Part shown: positions 50,232 to 61,128 of the stretch, in pieces
Layout of the letters: each line of letters opens with the position of its first letter
How positions within the stretch are numbered: the stretch's first letter is position 1
Assembly: GCF_000312045.1 (NCBI RefSeq)
Contig: NZ_HE978634.1
Location: 2,040,098 to 2,104,097, forward strand
Direction: 5' to 3'
Length of the DNA stretch: 64,000 nucleotides
Origin: Noviherbaspirillum massiliense JC206
Lineage (GTDB): Bacteria; Pseudomonadota; Gammaproteobacteria; Burkholderiales; Burkholderiaceae_D
The notes under the pieces: generated by a model
What the model was told of the DNA's origin: nothing
Databases searched by the model: none
The model's input: only the letters and a program-made list of their open reading frames with translations
Position numbers and translations under genes: made by a program

Positions 50232-51476
50232 CTACAGTGCCAGGGATATGACATGCAGCCCTAACCCGACCAGGCCGCCGACCAAAGTGCCATTGATTCG
50301 GATGTATTGCAAGTCTTTCCCGACGTGTAATTCCAGCTTGCGCGACACGGTTTCCGCGTCCCATTTCCGGATGACGCGCGCCACCAGGTCTGCAATCATC
50401 TTCCGCCGCTCTACGATCACTTCGGTCGCCAGCAGGCGGATCCCCTGATTGATCTTGCTTTGCACCTTGGCGTCGCGCAGCAGGTCTGCGCCAACATTGC
50501 GGAATGCCTGTTCCAGCCTTGCGCGCATCCTGGAATCCTTGCTGGCGGCATCGGCGACAAGCCTTTCCTTGATTTCAAGCCAGACGTGCATGACGTAGTC
50601 GCGAAACATGGGATGGGCGAGTACTTCCCTGACCAATGAATCGATCTTCGCCTCATATTCCGGCGACGTTCGCAGTTTTTCGATGAACGCATTGGTCGCA
50701 TGCTCGAAGCGCAGGCGCCATTCGCTGTCTTCATCCCGCATTTCGGCAAGTGTGCTTTCCAGCGCATCGAGCAATCGCTGGTACAGCTTGTCATCGATGG
50801 TTTTGGGCAGCCAGCGCGGGCTCGCTTCATGGATGCGCCAGCGGATATACGACTTGTTGTGATCCAGTGTTCCTGCCGCCATCTCGATCAGCTGGCTGAA
50901 CAATTCCTGGTGATGGTTCCTGGCGGCCATGATTGTCAGCACTTCAGCGCATATCGGCGCGAATTTCACGCCTTCCAGAGCCGAACTGATCCTGCCCTGA
51001 ATGAAATGCTGTATATCCTCATCCTCGACGACGCGCAGCAGCGCGGGAACACCCTTCATGATCTGGCGTGCAACTGCAGCACTGTTTTCCGACCGCGCCA
51101 GCCATTGCGCGGCAGCGCCGGCAAAGTCAATCGTACGCAACTCGTCCCGGATGATTTCCTGGGTGATGAAATTATTCTCAAGAAAGTTGGCGAGGCTCTC
51201 TCCTATCCTTTCCTTGTTCCTCGGAATGATGGCGGTATGCGGAATCGGCAACCCAAGCGGAGCCCTGAACAAGGCGGTGACTGCGAACCAATCCGCCAGG
51301 GCGCCCACCATCGCGGCTTCCGCAAAGGCGCTGACAAAAGACAGATAACTCCACTTCGGCTGCAGCAGCCTTGCGGCAACAAACACCACAGCCATCAATA
51401 CAAGCAGACCGGTCGCAAGCCGGCGCATTCTTCTAAGCTGTATCAGTTGCTCGGATTCCTGCATCGATGGATACAC
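50232..51476 (-). CDS. DUF445 membrane protein
   Basis: The 414-residue protein has two N-terminal helices with the family signature SFVSAFAEAAMVGALADWFAVTALFRAPLGLPIPHTAIIPRNKERI-like. A long helical cytoplasmic or periplasmic middle region follows, and a C-terminal hydrophobic helix (INGTLVGGLVGLGLHVI). DUF445 (YjiN-like) proteins have no established role. It is read away from pstS on the same strand with a 110-base gap containing the Pho boxes, so it is not part of the pst operon. Confidence 0.9.
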   Translation of the reverse strand: MYPSMQESEQLIQLRRMRRLATGLLVLMAVVFVAARLLQPKWSYLSFVSAFAEAAMVGALADWFAVTALFRAPLGLPIPHTAIIPRNKERIGESLANFLENNFITQEIIRDELRTIDFAGAAAQWLARSENSAAVARQIMKGVPALLRVVEDEDIQHFIQGRISSALEGVKFAPICAEVLTIMAARNHHQELFSQLIEMAAGTLDHNKSYIRWRIHEASPRWLPKTIDDKLYQRLLDALESTLAEMRDEDSEWRLRFEHATNAFIEKLRTSPEYEAKIDSLVREVLAHPMFRDYVMHVWLEIKERLVADAASKDSRMRARLEQAFRNVGADLLRDAKVQSKINQGIRLLATEVIVERRKMIADLVARVIRKWDAETVSRKLELHVGKDLQYIRINGTLVGGLVGLGLHVISLAL

Positions 51477-51758
51477 CTTTACTTGTTTATTCAGGATAAC
51501 AATTCGAGCATCAAATCATTCAAATAGTTCGGCTTTGACAACATGAACCGCACTTTCGCCCCTGCCGGAAGATGAAAGCCCCGAATAGATGTCTGCGGCA
51601 CATCAAGGCACCAGCGGATAAGGAGGAATGTACCTGCCCCTGCAGCAAGGCCCATGTCATGATGTCCAGTAAGATCAGAGATTGGCAATGCCAATCGGCC
51701 GTTTTCAATGAAGCCGTGGTTGCCGCCAGGTGATTACGCGAAGCAAGGCTGTACAAGC

Positions 51759-53048
51759 ATGACCCGTTACGCACTCTACTTCACTCCTGCCCCTGATTCT
51801 TCCTGGTGGCAGGCAGGTTGCAGCTGGCTGGGACGCGACCCCGCACGCAATATCGAATGTTCTCGCCCCGCGATCGTCAATGTGCCAGTTGACATATTGA
51901 ACCGGTTGACGGAGGAAGCCCGCCGGTATGGGTTTCATGCGACGCTGAAGGCGCCATTCCATCTTGCAAACGGCTTTACCGAAACGCACGTGAATGCGAT
52001 GGCAGATGCATTTTGCGCCGTCCAGCAGCCTATCATCCTGCACGACGTGAAAGTTCGCCCGCTTGGCGAGTTTCTGGCACTTCGGCCGGCCGGCCCCGTC
52101 CAGGATATCTGTGCGCTGGCTACGCGTTGCCTCGACTATTTCGACCTGCTGCGAAAGCTACCGGATGCAGAAGAATTGGATGAACATCGTCGTGTAGGCT
52201 TATCGGAGCGTGAAGAGGCCTTGCTGCAGCGCTGGGGCTATCCATACGTCGAAGAAAAATTCCGCTTTCACCTGACGCTTACCGGCCCGCTGGCCGGCTT
52301 GCCTTCCGATGCTGCGTTGGCAGTAAAGAGCGCCGCCCAAGCCTGTTTTGCGACTGCCCAGGCTGCGGAGCCGCTCGTCATTGACGGGTTGAGCCTATTC
52401 AAGGAAGAGCACCCCGGCGAGCCCTATGTTCTCTTGCGCCGCATTTCTTTTGGAGCAAGACCGCCGGCAAACTTGCTTCCCCCGCGCGGCAAGCTGTTTT
52501 ACATCGTCGGTCCTTCCGGAGTCGGCAAGGACACCTTGATCCAGTGGGCGCAACAGCGCGTGGGTGCCAGGCAGCGGGTTGTGTTTGCGCAGAGAATATC
52601 CACCAGGCCGGAGGCTTCAAGCAGTGCACAGGACTTCGTGGACAGGGAAACCTTTTTGCGACTGGAAAAATCTGGCCACTTCGCAATGACCTGGTCGGCA
52701 CATGGCTTTTTCTACGGAATCCCGCGCAGCATTGAAGCCGACCTTGCAATCGGATGCAACGTCGTTGTCAACGGTTCGCGCGAATACCTGCCGCAGCTGC
52801 GACGGCAGTTTCCCGGCACGCGAGTCATCTGGATCGATGCAGATGCAGCGCTGATCCGACAAAGAATCGAAGCACGCAGGCGGGAATCCGGTATCGCCCT
52901 GCGAAGCCGGCTGGAACGGACCAGCCGCTTTCCGCGCCCAGACAGTCAGGAAATCATCCATATCGATAATAGCGGGCCGCCGGGAATCGCCGGGCAGCGC
53001 CTGCTGCAAATATTGGAAGATGAAAGCAAGGCGAATTTGAATACATGA
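51759..53048 (+). CDS. Fusion of DUF1045 2H-phosphoesterase and PhnN kinase domains
   Basis: The 429-residue protein has two recognisable halves. Residues 1-235 are a DUF1045 (phosphonate-operon) domain with two HxT motifs, H60-A-T and H171-L-T, the hallmark of 2H phosphoesterases. Residues 245-429 are a PhnN-like ribose 1,5-bisphosphokinase with P-loop GPSGVGKDT (251-259) and a guanylate-kinase-like layout (AQRISTRPEASSSAQDFV, TWSAHGFFYGIP, VVNGSREYLPQL). PhnN makes PRPP from ribose 1,5-bisphosphate. No other phn gene is in the window. The ATG at 51759 was chosen; an in-frame ATG at 51708 is an alternative. Fusion is clear; the 2H substrate is inference. Confidence 0.87.
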   Translation: MTRYALYFTPAPDSSWWQAGCSWLGRDPARNIECSRPAIVNVPVDILNRLTEEARRYGFHATLKAPFHLANGFTETHVNAMADAFCAVQQPIILHDVKVRPLGEFLALRPAGPVQDICALATRCLDYFDLLRKLPDAEELDEHRRVGLSEREEALLQRWGYPYVEEKFRFHLTLTGPLAGLPSDAALAVKSAAQACFATAQAAEPLVIDGLSLFKEEHPGEPYVLLRRISFGARPPANLLPPRGKLFYIVGPSGVGKDTLIQWAQQRVGARQRVVFAQRISTRPEASSSAQDFVDRETFLRLEKSGHFAMTWSAHGFFYGIPRSIEADLAIGCNVVVNGSREYLPQLRRQFPGTRVIWIDADAALIRQRIEARRRESGIALRSRLERTSRFPRPDSQEIIHIDNSGPPGIAGQRLLQILEDESKANLNT

Positions 53049-53109
53049 TTTTCCGCAGCCAAGAGGTTGGCAGCACGCCGCCTCGTGGGATTAAAGCGTC
53101 ACGTGCGCC

Positions 53110-54318
53110 CTATCTGAATGAAAAATACTCATACTGCAGATTGCCCTCGGGGATGCCGCTCTTGCGCATCTGCAGCCGAATCTGTTCCAGCAGACCCTGC
53201 GGGCCGCAAAAGCTGATGTTGACTTCCCTCGCGCCGGCGACCTGGACAATTTCGGCGAAGCGCTTGGTGAAAGCCGGGCTTGCGGCTCCCTCTGAAATGG
53301 GGACGAATTCCGCGCCCCGCTCCCGAGCCATTTCGCCCAGCACTTCGGCGCTCGGAAACTCGCGGCCCGGCGTAAAGAAATAGAAGAAGGTGACCTTCTC
53401 AAAGCCCTGTGCGGCCTCGTCCTTCAGCCAGGCGACGAACGGCGAAATTCCGACACCCCCCGATCCAGACTTCCCGCTTCGCGGCACCACGACGCTTGAA
53501 GCGCCCATAAGGTGCATAGATGTTGGCCCGCATTCCGATTTTAGTCCGGGCAATGAGCTTGCGGGTATGGTTGTCCAAATTACGGATAAGGAAGTCGACC
53601 TGACCATCGGAGCCGCTGGCGCTGGCAATCGTGAATGGATGGGGCTCGCGCATCCCGTCTTCGGTCATTGTCAGAAATCCGAATTGACCAGGCTCGAAAC
53701 GGATTGGGCTCTCCACCGGTTTGAGCATCAAATGCACCGCATTGCTGCCGGGCGCGACTCCAGTCACCTCCTATTCGGCATGACTTGATACGAAGCGATA
53801 CAAGAAGAGCTTGTAAGCGGCGGCCACGATTCCCACCGAAGAGACACCCGCCAGCCAGATTCCTGCCGGACTCGCCAGCTCGATGGGCGTTTTGATGCTC
53901 AACGAATGCAGGACTACGATCAGAAACAACGGCCCGGAAAGCTTGTGCCACCAGCGCCATGATGGGTGCCGTATCCCATCCCTGCATGCCGGCTCTGAAC
54001 AACAAGTGAAACGAGGCAAAGCCTAGCGCCCATATCCCCATCCACTTGCGTGCCCTGTAAACCCGGTCGAGGCCTCCGAACCAGGACTCGATGAATCCCC
54101 CAGCGCTCTCCCAGAGTCGCCGCCGTCGCCATTAATGCCAGAGCGGTAACGCCGGAAGCGAGACTGAAGGCCGCTGTAGAAAACCAGTCCCGGGAAGGGA
54201 TTTCAGAAAATGTCAGCAGAAAACTGATTGCCGCGGGTAACAGGACGGCTTGCCATAGCCTGATATGCATATCGTCAAATCTTGTGCGTTTGAATTGATG
54301 TCGCGGAAATGCGCTCAA
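53110..54318 (-). pseudogene. Broken ferric reductase-like flavoprotein (transmembrane + FAD/NAD domains)
   Basis: Read leftward, pieces in three frames add up to one protein of the COG4097 ferric-reductase type. N-terminal helices (RLWQAVLLPAAISFLLTFSE) end at a GGGGG run near 54097. MGIWALGFASFHLLFRAG continues in another frame, then WHKLSGPLFLIVVLHSL in a third. That frame meets an in-frame TAG at 53771. The FAD domain (FEPGQFGFLTM, EPHPFTIASA) follows, then a shift at a GGGGGG run near 53447. The NAD domain (GVGISPFVAWLKDEA, FCGPQGLLEQIR) finishes it. At least three frameshifts plus a stop indicate a decayed gene, unless assembly errors caused the two G-run shifts. Confidence 0.8.
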
Positions 54319-54692
54319 CTTTCTTTATCGACATATCACAACCGTGAAGTTCGACAAGTTCCAATTTGATAGTTCCCAAGGTACTCCATGGACCGGCAAG
54401 CCATTCCCCCTGTATTGAGACCAGTCAGAATGATGGTAAATAGCGTGCGGCGAAAATTGGAGCAGCGGCAGACTAAGAGCTTCGTCGACTGGAGCAGCGA
54501 AAAGAGAAGAAGTGCTGCAAACCCGCGTCAGAACTCAGTTAGTGCACCAAGCCGAGGATCAGAATTGAAAATCCTCACCACCCTGGCTTTTGGACATGTA
54601 TGAAATGCACCCCAGGCGCGTTTTTGCGAGAGACGGAATAAAGCGCTGCATGGAAGCACCAAACAAGATGATGCACTGGAGCTTTTTGGGCA
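54319..54692. other. Intergenic region upstream of the ATP-grasp gene
   Basis: No credible gene was found in these 374 bases. GC content is visibly lower than in the neighbouring core genes. Short open frames (for example 54388-54603) show no recognisable motifs or ribosome site. It separates the broken ferric reductase gene from the divergent ATP-grasp gene and probably contains promoters for both. Confidence 0.45.
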
Positions 54693-55913
54693 ATGATGGA
54701 GAAGCCACTTATTCCCGTCGTGATTGTCGGCATTCAAAACAGAATCGGCCTGGCCCTGGTCCGGGACCTGGGCCGACACAGAGTGCCGGTGTATGGGTTT
54801 TCCACCGATCCGGCGGCTCCGGCCCTAGTATCACGTTATCTCCACAAAGGTTACGTCCGGGCTCCCGAAGAACCAGCGTTCATCGATCAGCTTGCTGCCT
54901 TGGGACACAGATTGGGACAGGCATGCCTCATTGCCCATGTCGAATGCGACATCGCCCTGTTAAACCGCCATCGACACCAGTTGCATGCCTTCCGGTTCTT
55001 ATTTCCTGATGATGCGCATATGCAAAGAGTGGTCAATAAAGAGCAGACCTATTTGACTGCTCAAAAGATCGGTATTGCCGTACCCCGTACTGCTCAGATC
55101 CGCTCTCTCGACGAGATCGCCCACGTTTTGGGAACCTGGCAATTTCCCGTGGTGCTGAAATGGCCCAACCCTTACGCCGTCATGCCTGCATTAGCCAAGG
55201 TCGGACTGCCCTTTGAAAAATCGCATTACTGCTATTGCGCAAGTGAGCTCCTGCACTATGTGCGCCAATTCGCGTCCATCAACCAGTTTCCCTTAATTCA
55301 GGAGTATTGCCCGGGCGACGGGCTTGGCATTTCCATGTTCGTGGCAGGCGGTCATGCTTGTCAGGTATTTCAACACCGAAGAATTCATGAATGGCCGCCG
55401 GAAGGCGGTGTATCCAGCATGGCGCAATCCGAAGCGCCCGCCCCTGCGCTTGTCGCGCAATCCGTGGCGCTGCTAAGGGCATTAGATTGGGAAGGCATTG
55501 CCATGGTGGAGTACCGGATGGATCCGACGACGGGTCAAGCCGTCCTCATGGAAGTCAATGGCAGATACTGGGGGAGTCTGGCGCTTGCCAGCCATGCCGG
55601 CGTATCCTTCCCTTGGCTGGCGTATCAGGCCATGATACTGCATCAGCCAATCAGACCGATCCCGTACCGCAGCGGCATCCGGTTGCGGTGCATGATTGAA
55701 GAAACCAAACGCTTGTTGCGCATCCTGTTCCAGCAACACCGAATAGCCGACCAGAGCTTAAGGTATTGGCGCCTGCCCGAACTCTGCCGATACTTCATCG
55801 ATTTCTTTCGGCCACACACTGCATACCCCTTACTCCAGCGGGACGACCTGATGCCGTTCGTACGCGATACCCGCGCTTTGCTGTATCGCCTGGCGCAGCG
55901 CTTGTTCCGTTAA
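54693..55913 (+). CDS. ATP-grasp family ligase, unknown substrate
   Basis: The 406-residue protein has a Rossmann-like N-terminal part (VVIVGIQNRIGLALVRDLGRHRVPVYGFS). An ATP-grasp domain follows (about 113-320): KEQTYLTAQKIGIAVPRT, the ATP lysine in FPVVLKWPNP, the hinge region FPLIQEYCPGDG, and the Mg-binding VLMEVNGRYWGSLALA. This resembles the carboxylate-amine ligases found in surface-polysaccharide and peptide-modification clusters. The C-terminal 90 residues are helical and basic. No partner gene points to a substrate. The start is 54693 or 54696, with a weak ribosome site. Confidence 0.82.
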   Translation: MMEKPLIPVVIVGIQNRIGLALVRDLGRHRVPVYGFSTDPAAPALVSRYLHKGYVRAPEEPAFIDQLAALGHRLGQACLIAHVECDIALLNRHRHQLHAFRFLFPDDAHMQRVVNKEQTYLTAQKIGIAVPRTAQIRSLDEIAHVLGTWQFPVVLKWPNPYAVMPALAKVGLPFEKSHYCYCASELLHYVRQFASINQFPLIQEYCPGDGLGISMFVAGGHACQVFQHRRIHEWPPEGGVSSMAQSEAPAPALVAQSVALLRALDWEGIAMVEYRMDPTTGQAVLMEVNGRYWGSLALASHAGVSFPWLAYQAMILHQPIRPIPYRSGIRLRCMIEETKRLLRILFQQHRIADQSLRYWRLPELCRYFIDFFRPHTAYPLLQRDDLMPFVRDTRALLYRLAQRLFR

Positions 55914-56084
55914 TGCAAACGAATACACCCACGCAACATCCCGTTGCCCGGATTAGCGAGCAATAGCAGGCGGCTTGATGAAGTCATTCGAACCCGAAAA
56001 ATGCGGTCAAGCCTGAGGAACCGGAGCGCGATTGTGCCTGCCGACACCAACATCTCCTGATAGCCAGACGCCGCTGCCACCCTT

Positions 56085-56882
56085 TTATTCGCCGGTGCTC
56101 GCCGCGGGCGGAGTCCGTCTCAGAAAAGGAACAATCATTTGCCCCCAAAAACTATTCGGCATCGATTCGCTGAGACCGTATCTGTTCGGCGGGACTTTAC
56201 CTTGTGGGATATGTGCTGTTCGAAACAAAAAATCGAAAAGCACCAAGTGCGGTGCGAAATCTTTGTTGTACGCCTCCGGAACAGAGCAATGGTGCCAATG
56301 ATGAAATGTGGGACTGGCTATGATCCAGCGCAGTGGCCCATAATCCACCTTGATGTTCGAATGGTTGAGAAAGCCTTGGAATCCCAACACTATTGTGTAG
56401 GCAAGCAGTGGAGTATTGGAAAATCCGAGACCAAAGATCGGCACAAGCTGGAAGCAGTCTCCCAATATCTTGTCGAGTGGATGCACACGCACATTTGCGA
56501 GCCAATCCATTCGCACTGACGTATGGTGGATCTTGTGGAATCTCCATAGCCATACGTATTGATGCGCACCTCGATGATAGAAATAGGCGAGAAAGTCCGC
56601 CAGAAGCACAATCTCGATGAACTGAAGCCATCCCGGTTGTTGTCCCGCTATACCATCAGACTCAAACCCGAATGCCCACCGGATGATCAGTATGGCCGAT
56701 ACGGTGATGGCATCTGAAAGGCGGCCGACGAAGCATCCCACGACGTAGTAGGTGACATCAGTCATCCAGCCCGGTCGCAGCACGCTCTGATGCCGAAAAG
56801 GAAGATATCGTTCAAGCGTTACAAATACCAACGCGAACATTGTAAAACCCGCAAAGATCTCAAGGATGATCGGCGCGGACAT
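56085..56882 (-). CDS. Fatty acid hydroxylase/sterol desaturase family protein
   Basis: The 265-residue membrane protein has the eight-histidine di-iron pattern: HRGAH (103-107), HKIHH (116-120), NHS (174) and HHWHH (194-198). Hydrophobic helices at about 5-22, 42-72, 86-102 and 148-172 surround it. Members use a di-iron centre and O2 to hydroxylate or desaturate lipid chains or sterol-like substrates. This is a complete protein of typical length. It converges with the ATP-grasp gene and has no adjacent redox partner. Confidence 0.88.
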   Translation of the reverse strand: MSAPIILEIFAGFTMFALVFVTLERYLPFRHQSVLRPGWMTDVTYYVVGCFVGRLSDAITVSAILIIRWAFGFESDGIAGQQPGWLQFIEIVLLADFLAYFYHRGAHQYVWLWRFHKIHHTSVRMDWLANVRVHPLDKILGDCFQLVPIFGLGFSNTPLLAYTIVLGFQGFLNHSNIKVDYGPLRWIIASPTFHHWHHCSVPEAYNKDFAPHLVLFDFLFRTAHIPQGKVPPNRYGLSESMPNSFWGQMIVPFLRRTPPAASTGE

Positions 56883-57281
56883 GAGAGTCTATGCACCCGC
56901 AAAAAGGAAACAAGACGAGGATCGCAGAAATGGCGTCAGGGCCACTGAGCGTCTGCTTTTTAAGCTATTTGACCAATTGCTCGTGTCAAGAATCGGGCTC
57001 GCACGACACTGCGGCATCTCAATAACGCATGAATTCCTGTGTACGAGGCGAATGCAATTCGAACCGTACTACGCTTCATGCAGGGGTCCCAATAAGCTTG
57101 CACATCGCGCACCCGTGTTGCTTGGGTTTAAGAATTCCCAGCTGATTGCAATACGCCTACAACGAAAACAGAAACGGCCTTCGGATGAGCCCGTGAAGCA
57201 TTGCCTGATCAAGACAGTGGCGTGATTGATGAGAAGAAAAAGGCGCGGGGAGAGGCAGGTTTTCCCACGCCAGGCAAAATA
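56883..57281. other. Gene-poor region between the desaturase and tRNA-Ser
   Basis: No gene is supported in this 400-base segment. An open frame at 56881-57225 (+) would give 114 residues without motifs, signal peptide or ribosome site, and it overlaps the desaturase start. Codon use is unlike neighbouring genes. The segment probably carries the desaturase promoter. Confidence 0.4.
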
Positions 57282-57303
57282 AAAGCCGCTTGGAAGCGGC
57301 TTT
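57282..57303 (-). terminator. Rho-independent terminator after tRNA-Ser
   Basis: A perfect 10-base stem (AAAGCCGCTT and its complement) with a very short loop is followed on the minus strand by TATTTTG-type sequence. It lies 29 bases past the 3' end of tRNA-Ser, in the same direction. Confidence 0.85.
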
Positions 57304-57331
57304 GAGTGTAATGCTAAGTACTTGATATTCT

Positions 57332-57421
57332 TGGCGGAAAGGGAGGGATTCGAACCCTCGATACGCTTGCACGTATACTGGATTTCGAGTCCAGCGCATT
57401 CGACCACTCTGCCACCTTTCC
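57332..57421 (-). tRNA. tRNA-Ser(CGA)
   Basis: The minus strand folds into a 90-nt class II tRNA. The acceptor is GGAAAGG/CCTTTCC with G73 and encoded CCA. The D arm is GCAGAGTGGTCGAATGC, and the anticodon stem CTGGA/TCCAG has the loop CTCGAAA and anticodon CGA. A long variable arm (TATACGTGCAAGCGTAT) and the T arm GAGGGTTCGAATCCCTC complete it. It lies 128 bases after serS, whose product charges it. Confidence 0.97.
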
Positions 57422-57549
57422 TGGTCGGTCATTTGCAGCGGGTACATGCCGCAAAGCGCGAAATTATAACAGAGTCTTTTCCTGTTCGTAACCCCTGGCG
57501 ATTTTTGCATGCGCCCTCTGCCGCATTTACATACGGCAAATGGCACCAA

Positions 57550-58947
<1,398 letters not shown>

Positions 58948-59043
58948 TCAGATGGATGAAAACCGGTGAGATGCGCGTGAGGAATCTGACCGACACGCAG
59001 CGTGACCAATAGCATGAAGCGCTTGGCGCGCAAGAAACTGGCG

Positions 59044-60336
59044 CTAAGCCTTGACCTTCTTCGCCTCGCGATCCAGCGCACGCAAATACGCCAGCTTTTC
59101 CCCGATCTTTCCTTCCAGGCCACGCGGCGTGGGCTGGTACCAATGCGGCTCCTTCATCCCTTCAGGCAGATAGGTTTCCCCGGCCGCATAGGCATCCGGT
59201 TCGTCATGCGCATATCGATACAGCTTCCCGTAACCGAGTTCCTTCATCAGCCTGGTCGGAGCATTACGCAAATGCTCGGGCACCGGGCGCGACTTGTCCT
59301 TGGCAACGAAGGCGCGGGCGGCATTGTAGGCGTTGTAGACAGCATTCGACTTGGCTGCGCAGGCGAGATAAACCACTGCTTCCGCCAGCGCCAGTTCGCC
59401 CTCAGGCGAGCCGAGCCGCTCGTAGGTTTCGGCGGCATCGAGCGCTAGCCGCAGTGCACGCGGATCGGCGAGCCCGATATCTTCTGCCGCCATGCGAATG
59501 ATGCGGCGCGCGAGGTAGCGGGGGTCGGCGCCACCGTCGAGCATGCGCACGAACCAGTAGAGCGAGGCATCCGGATTCGAGCCGCGCACCGACTTGTGCA
59601 ATGCCGAGATCTGATCGTAAAAGGCATCGCCGCCCTTGTCGAAGCGGCGCAGATTTTCCGACAAGGCAGTGGACAGCAATGCTTCATCCACCTCCTGTTG
59701 TTCGTTTGCGGCGGCAGCACGGGCGACGATCTCGAGATTGTTGAGCAACTTGCGTCCGTCGCCATCGGCGCTCGCGATCAGGCTGGCCTTCGCGCCTTCG
59801 GTAAAGCGCAGGCCACCCAGTTCTTGGGAACAGGCGCGCTCCATCAGCGCCGCCAGGTCGTCCTCGGTCAACGACTTGAGCACATATACCGCCGCCCGCG
59901 ACAGCAGTGCGCCGTTCACCTCGAAGGAAGGGTTTTCAGTGGTCGCGCCGATGAAGGTGAACAAGCCGCTTTCCACATGCGGCAGGAACGCATCCTGCTG
60001 GCTCTTGTTGAAGCGGTGCACTTCGTCGACGAACAGGATGGTGCGACGGCCGGAAGTGGCGCGCACCAGTTCCGCCCGCTCCACCGCCTCCCGGATGTCC
60101 TTGACACCCGACAGCACGGCCGACAATGCAATGAAATCCGCATCGAAACTGTCCGCCATCAGACGCGCCAGCGTCGTCTTGCCCACACCCGGCGGGCCCC
60201 ACAGAATCATGGAATGCGGTTCGCCGGATTCGAAGGCAACGCGCAGAGGCTTACCGGGCCCGAGCAAATGCTGCTGGCCGATGACGTCGTCGAGCGAGCG
60301 CGGGCGCAAGCGCTCAGCTAGGGGAGGAAGCGACAT
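59044..60336 (-). CDS. rarA: Replication-associated recombination protein RarA (MgsA)
   Basis: RarA is an AAA+ clamp-loader-like ATPase acting at stalled replication forks. The 430-residue protein begins MSLPPLAERLRPRSLDDVIGQQHLLG. It has Walker A GPPGVGKTTLARLMA, Walker B ILFVDEVHRFNKSQQDAFLP, sensor 1 ATTENPSFEVNGALLSR, and the C-terminal tetramerisation region with DASLYWFVRMLDGGADPRYLARR. The start at 60336 gives the family N-terminus. It sits between lolA and serS, the usual order in betaproteobacteria. Confidence 0.97.
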   Translation of the reverse strand: MSLPPLAERLRPRSLDDVIGQQHLLGPGKPLRVAFESGEPHSMILWGPPGVGKTTLARLMADSFDADFIALSAVLSGVKDIREAVERAELVRATSGRRTILFVDEVHRFNKSQQDAFLPHVESGLFTFIGATTENPSFEVNGALLSRAAVYVLKSLTEDDLAALMERACSQELGGLRFTEGAKASLIASADGDGRKLLNNLEIVARAAAANEQQEVDEALLSTALSENLRRFDKGGDAFYDQISALHKSVRGSNPDASLYWFVRMLDGGADPRYLARRIIRMAAEDIGLADPRALRLALDAAETYERLGSPEGELALAEAVVYLACAAKSNAVYNAYNAARAFVAKDKSRPVPEHLRNAPTRLMKELGYGKLYRYAHDEPDAYAAGETYLPEGMKEPHWYQPTPRGLEGKIGEKLAYLRALDREAKKVKA

Positions 60337-60447
60337 GGCTTTGGCAGGGTGACAGGCATGTGTCGAAATCAAAGGCGGGCAAGAGGCATGGATGGCAAAC
60401 TTTTCCGCGAGGTGTCCATTCCCGGCTGGCCAGGAATGCGGACAGAC

Positions 60448-61119
60448 TTATTGCTGGAATACGTCCGCCCCCTTGGGCATCACGAACTTGAACTGGTCCG
60501 GCGCCATGGGCGGATTCTTTTCAAACTTGCTGAATGTCAGCTGTGACACCTGGCCAAATGAATCGCGCAGTTCCATCGCCTGCGGCACACCATCCTTCAG
60601 GCCGATCAGTATGCGATCGAAATTCGTGTCCTTCGCCTTCGGCGTTGCTTCCAGCCACTCCAGTCCATCCCTGGTTCCCGCCTCTTTCAAAGCGAAATTC
60701 TTTTCCAGGTCATTGCTGCCGAACAGGATCGCGGCCGGCGAAGATCCGAGGGCATTTCCGAGTTTTTTGACCGTGACCTGGTTCAGGTCCTTGTCATAGA
60801 TGTAAAGTTTTTCACCGTCCGCCTGCAGAACCTGCTCGTACGGTTTTTGATAGGTCCAGATGAATTTGCCGGGGCGGGAAAACTTGAATGTGCCGCTCGC
60901 AGGATTGGACACCTTGGTCGTGCCATCCATGGTCTTCACCTGACGCTGAAGGAATTCGCCCCTGGCGGACTTGGTGGCGGACACGAAGGACTTGAACTGG
61001 TCCAGAGCCGATGCATGGGCAAGTGCAGGCAATGCCGCAATACAGGTGGCGGCAATTGCCGCAAGCAGTTTGGTACGCCGGAAAAATCCGGTCGACTGAC
61101 AGGGTTCGATGCGATTCAA
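60448..61119 (-). CDS. lolA: Outer-membrane lipoprotein carrier protein LolA
   Basis: LolA ferries lipoproteins from the LolCDE complex across the periplasm to LolB. The 223-residue protein has a signal peptide ([22 protein letters not shown]). The LolA fold includes [41 protein letters not shown]-like sequence, [15 protein letters not shown] and a C-terminal [10 protein letters not shown]. It starts 9 bases after ftsK and is read with it. Confidence 0.96.
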   Translation of the reverse strand: MNRIEPCQSTGFFRRTKLLAAIAATCIAALPALAHASALDQFKSFVSATKSARGEFLQRQVKTMDGTTKVSNPASGTFKFSRPGKFIWTYQKPYEQVLQADGEKLYIYDKDLNQVTVKKLGNALGSSPAAILFGSNDLEKNFALKEAGTRDGLEWLEATPKAKDTNFDRILIGLKDGVPQAMELRDSFGQVSQLTFSKFEKNPPMAPDQFKFVMPKGADVFQQ

Positions 61120-61128
61120 AACGTTTTC

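Noticed and set aside
54388-54603. A 71-codon open frame upstream of the ATP-grasp gene
   Set aside because: No motif, no ribosome site; short frames of this size are expected by chance.
56881-57225. A 114-codon open frame next to the desaturase gene
   Set aside because: No ribosome site, no motif, unusual codon use and overlap with the desaturase start.
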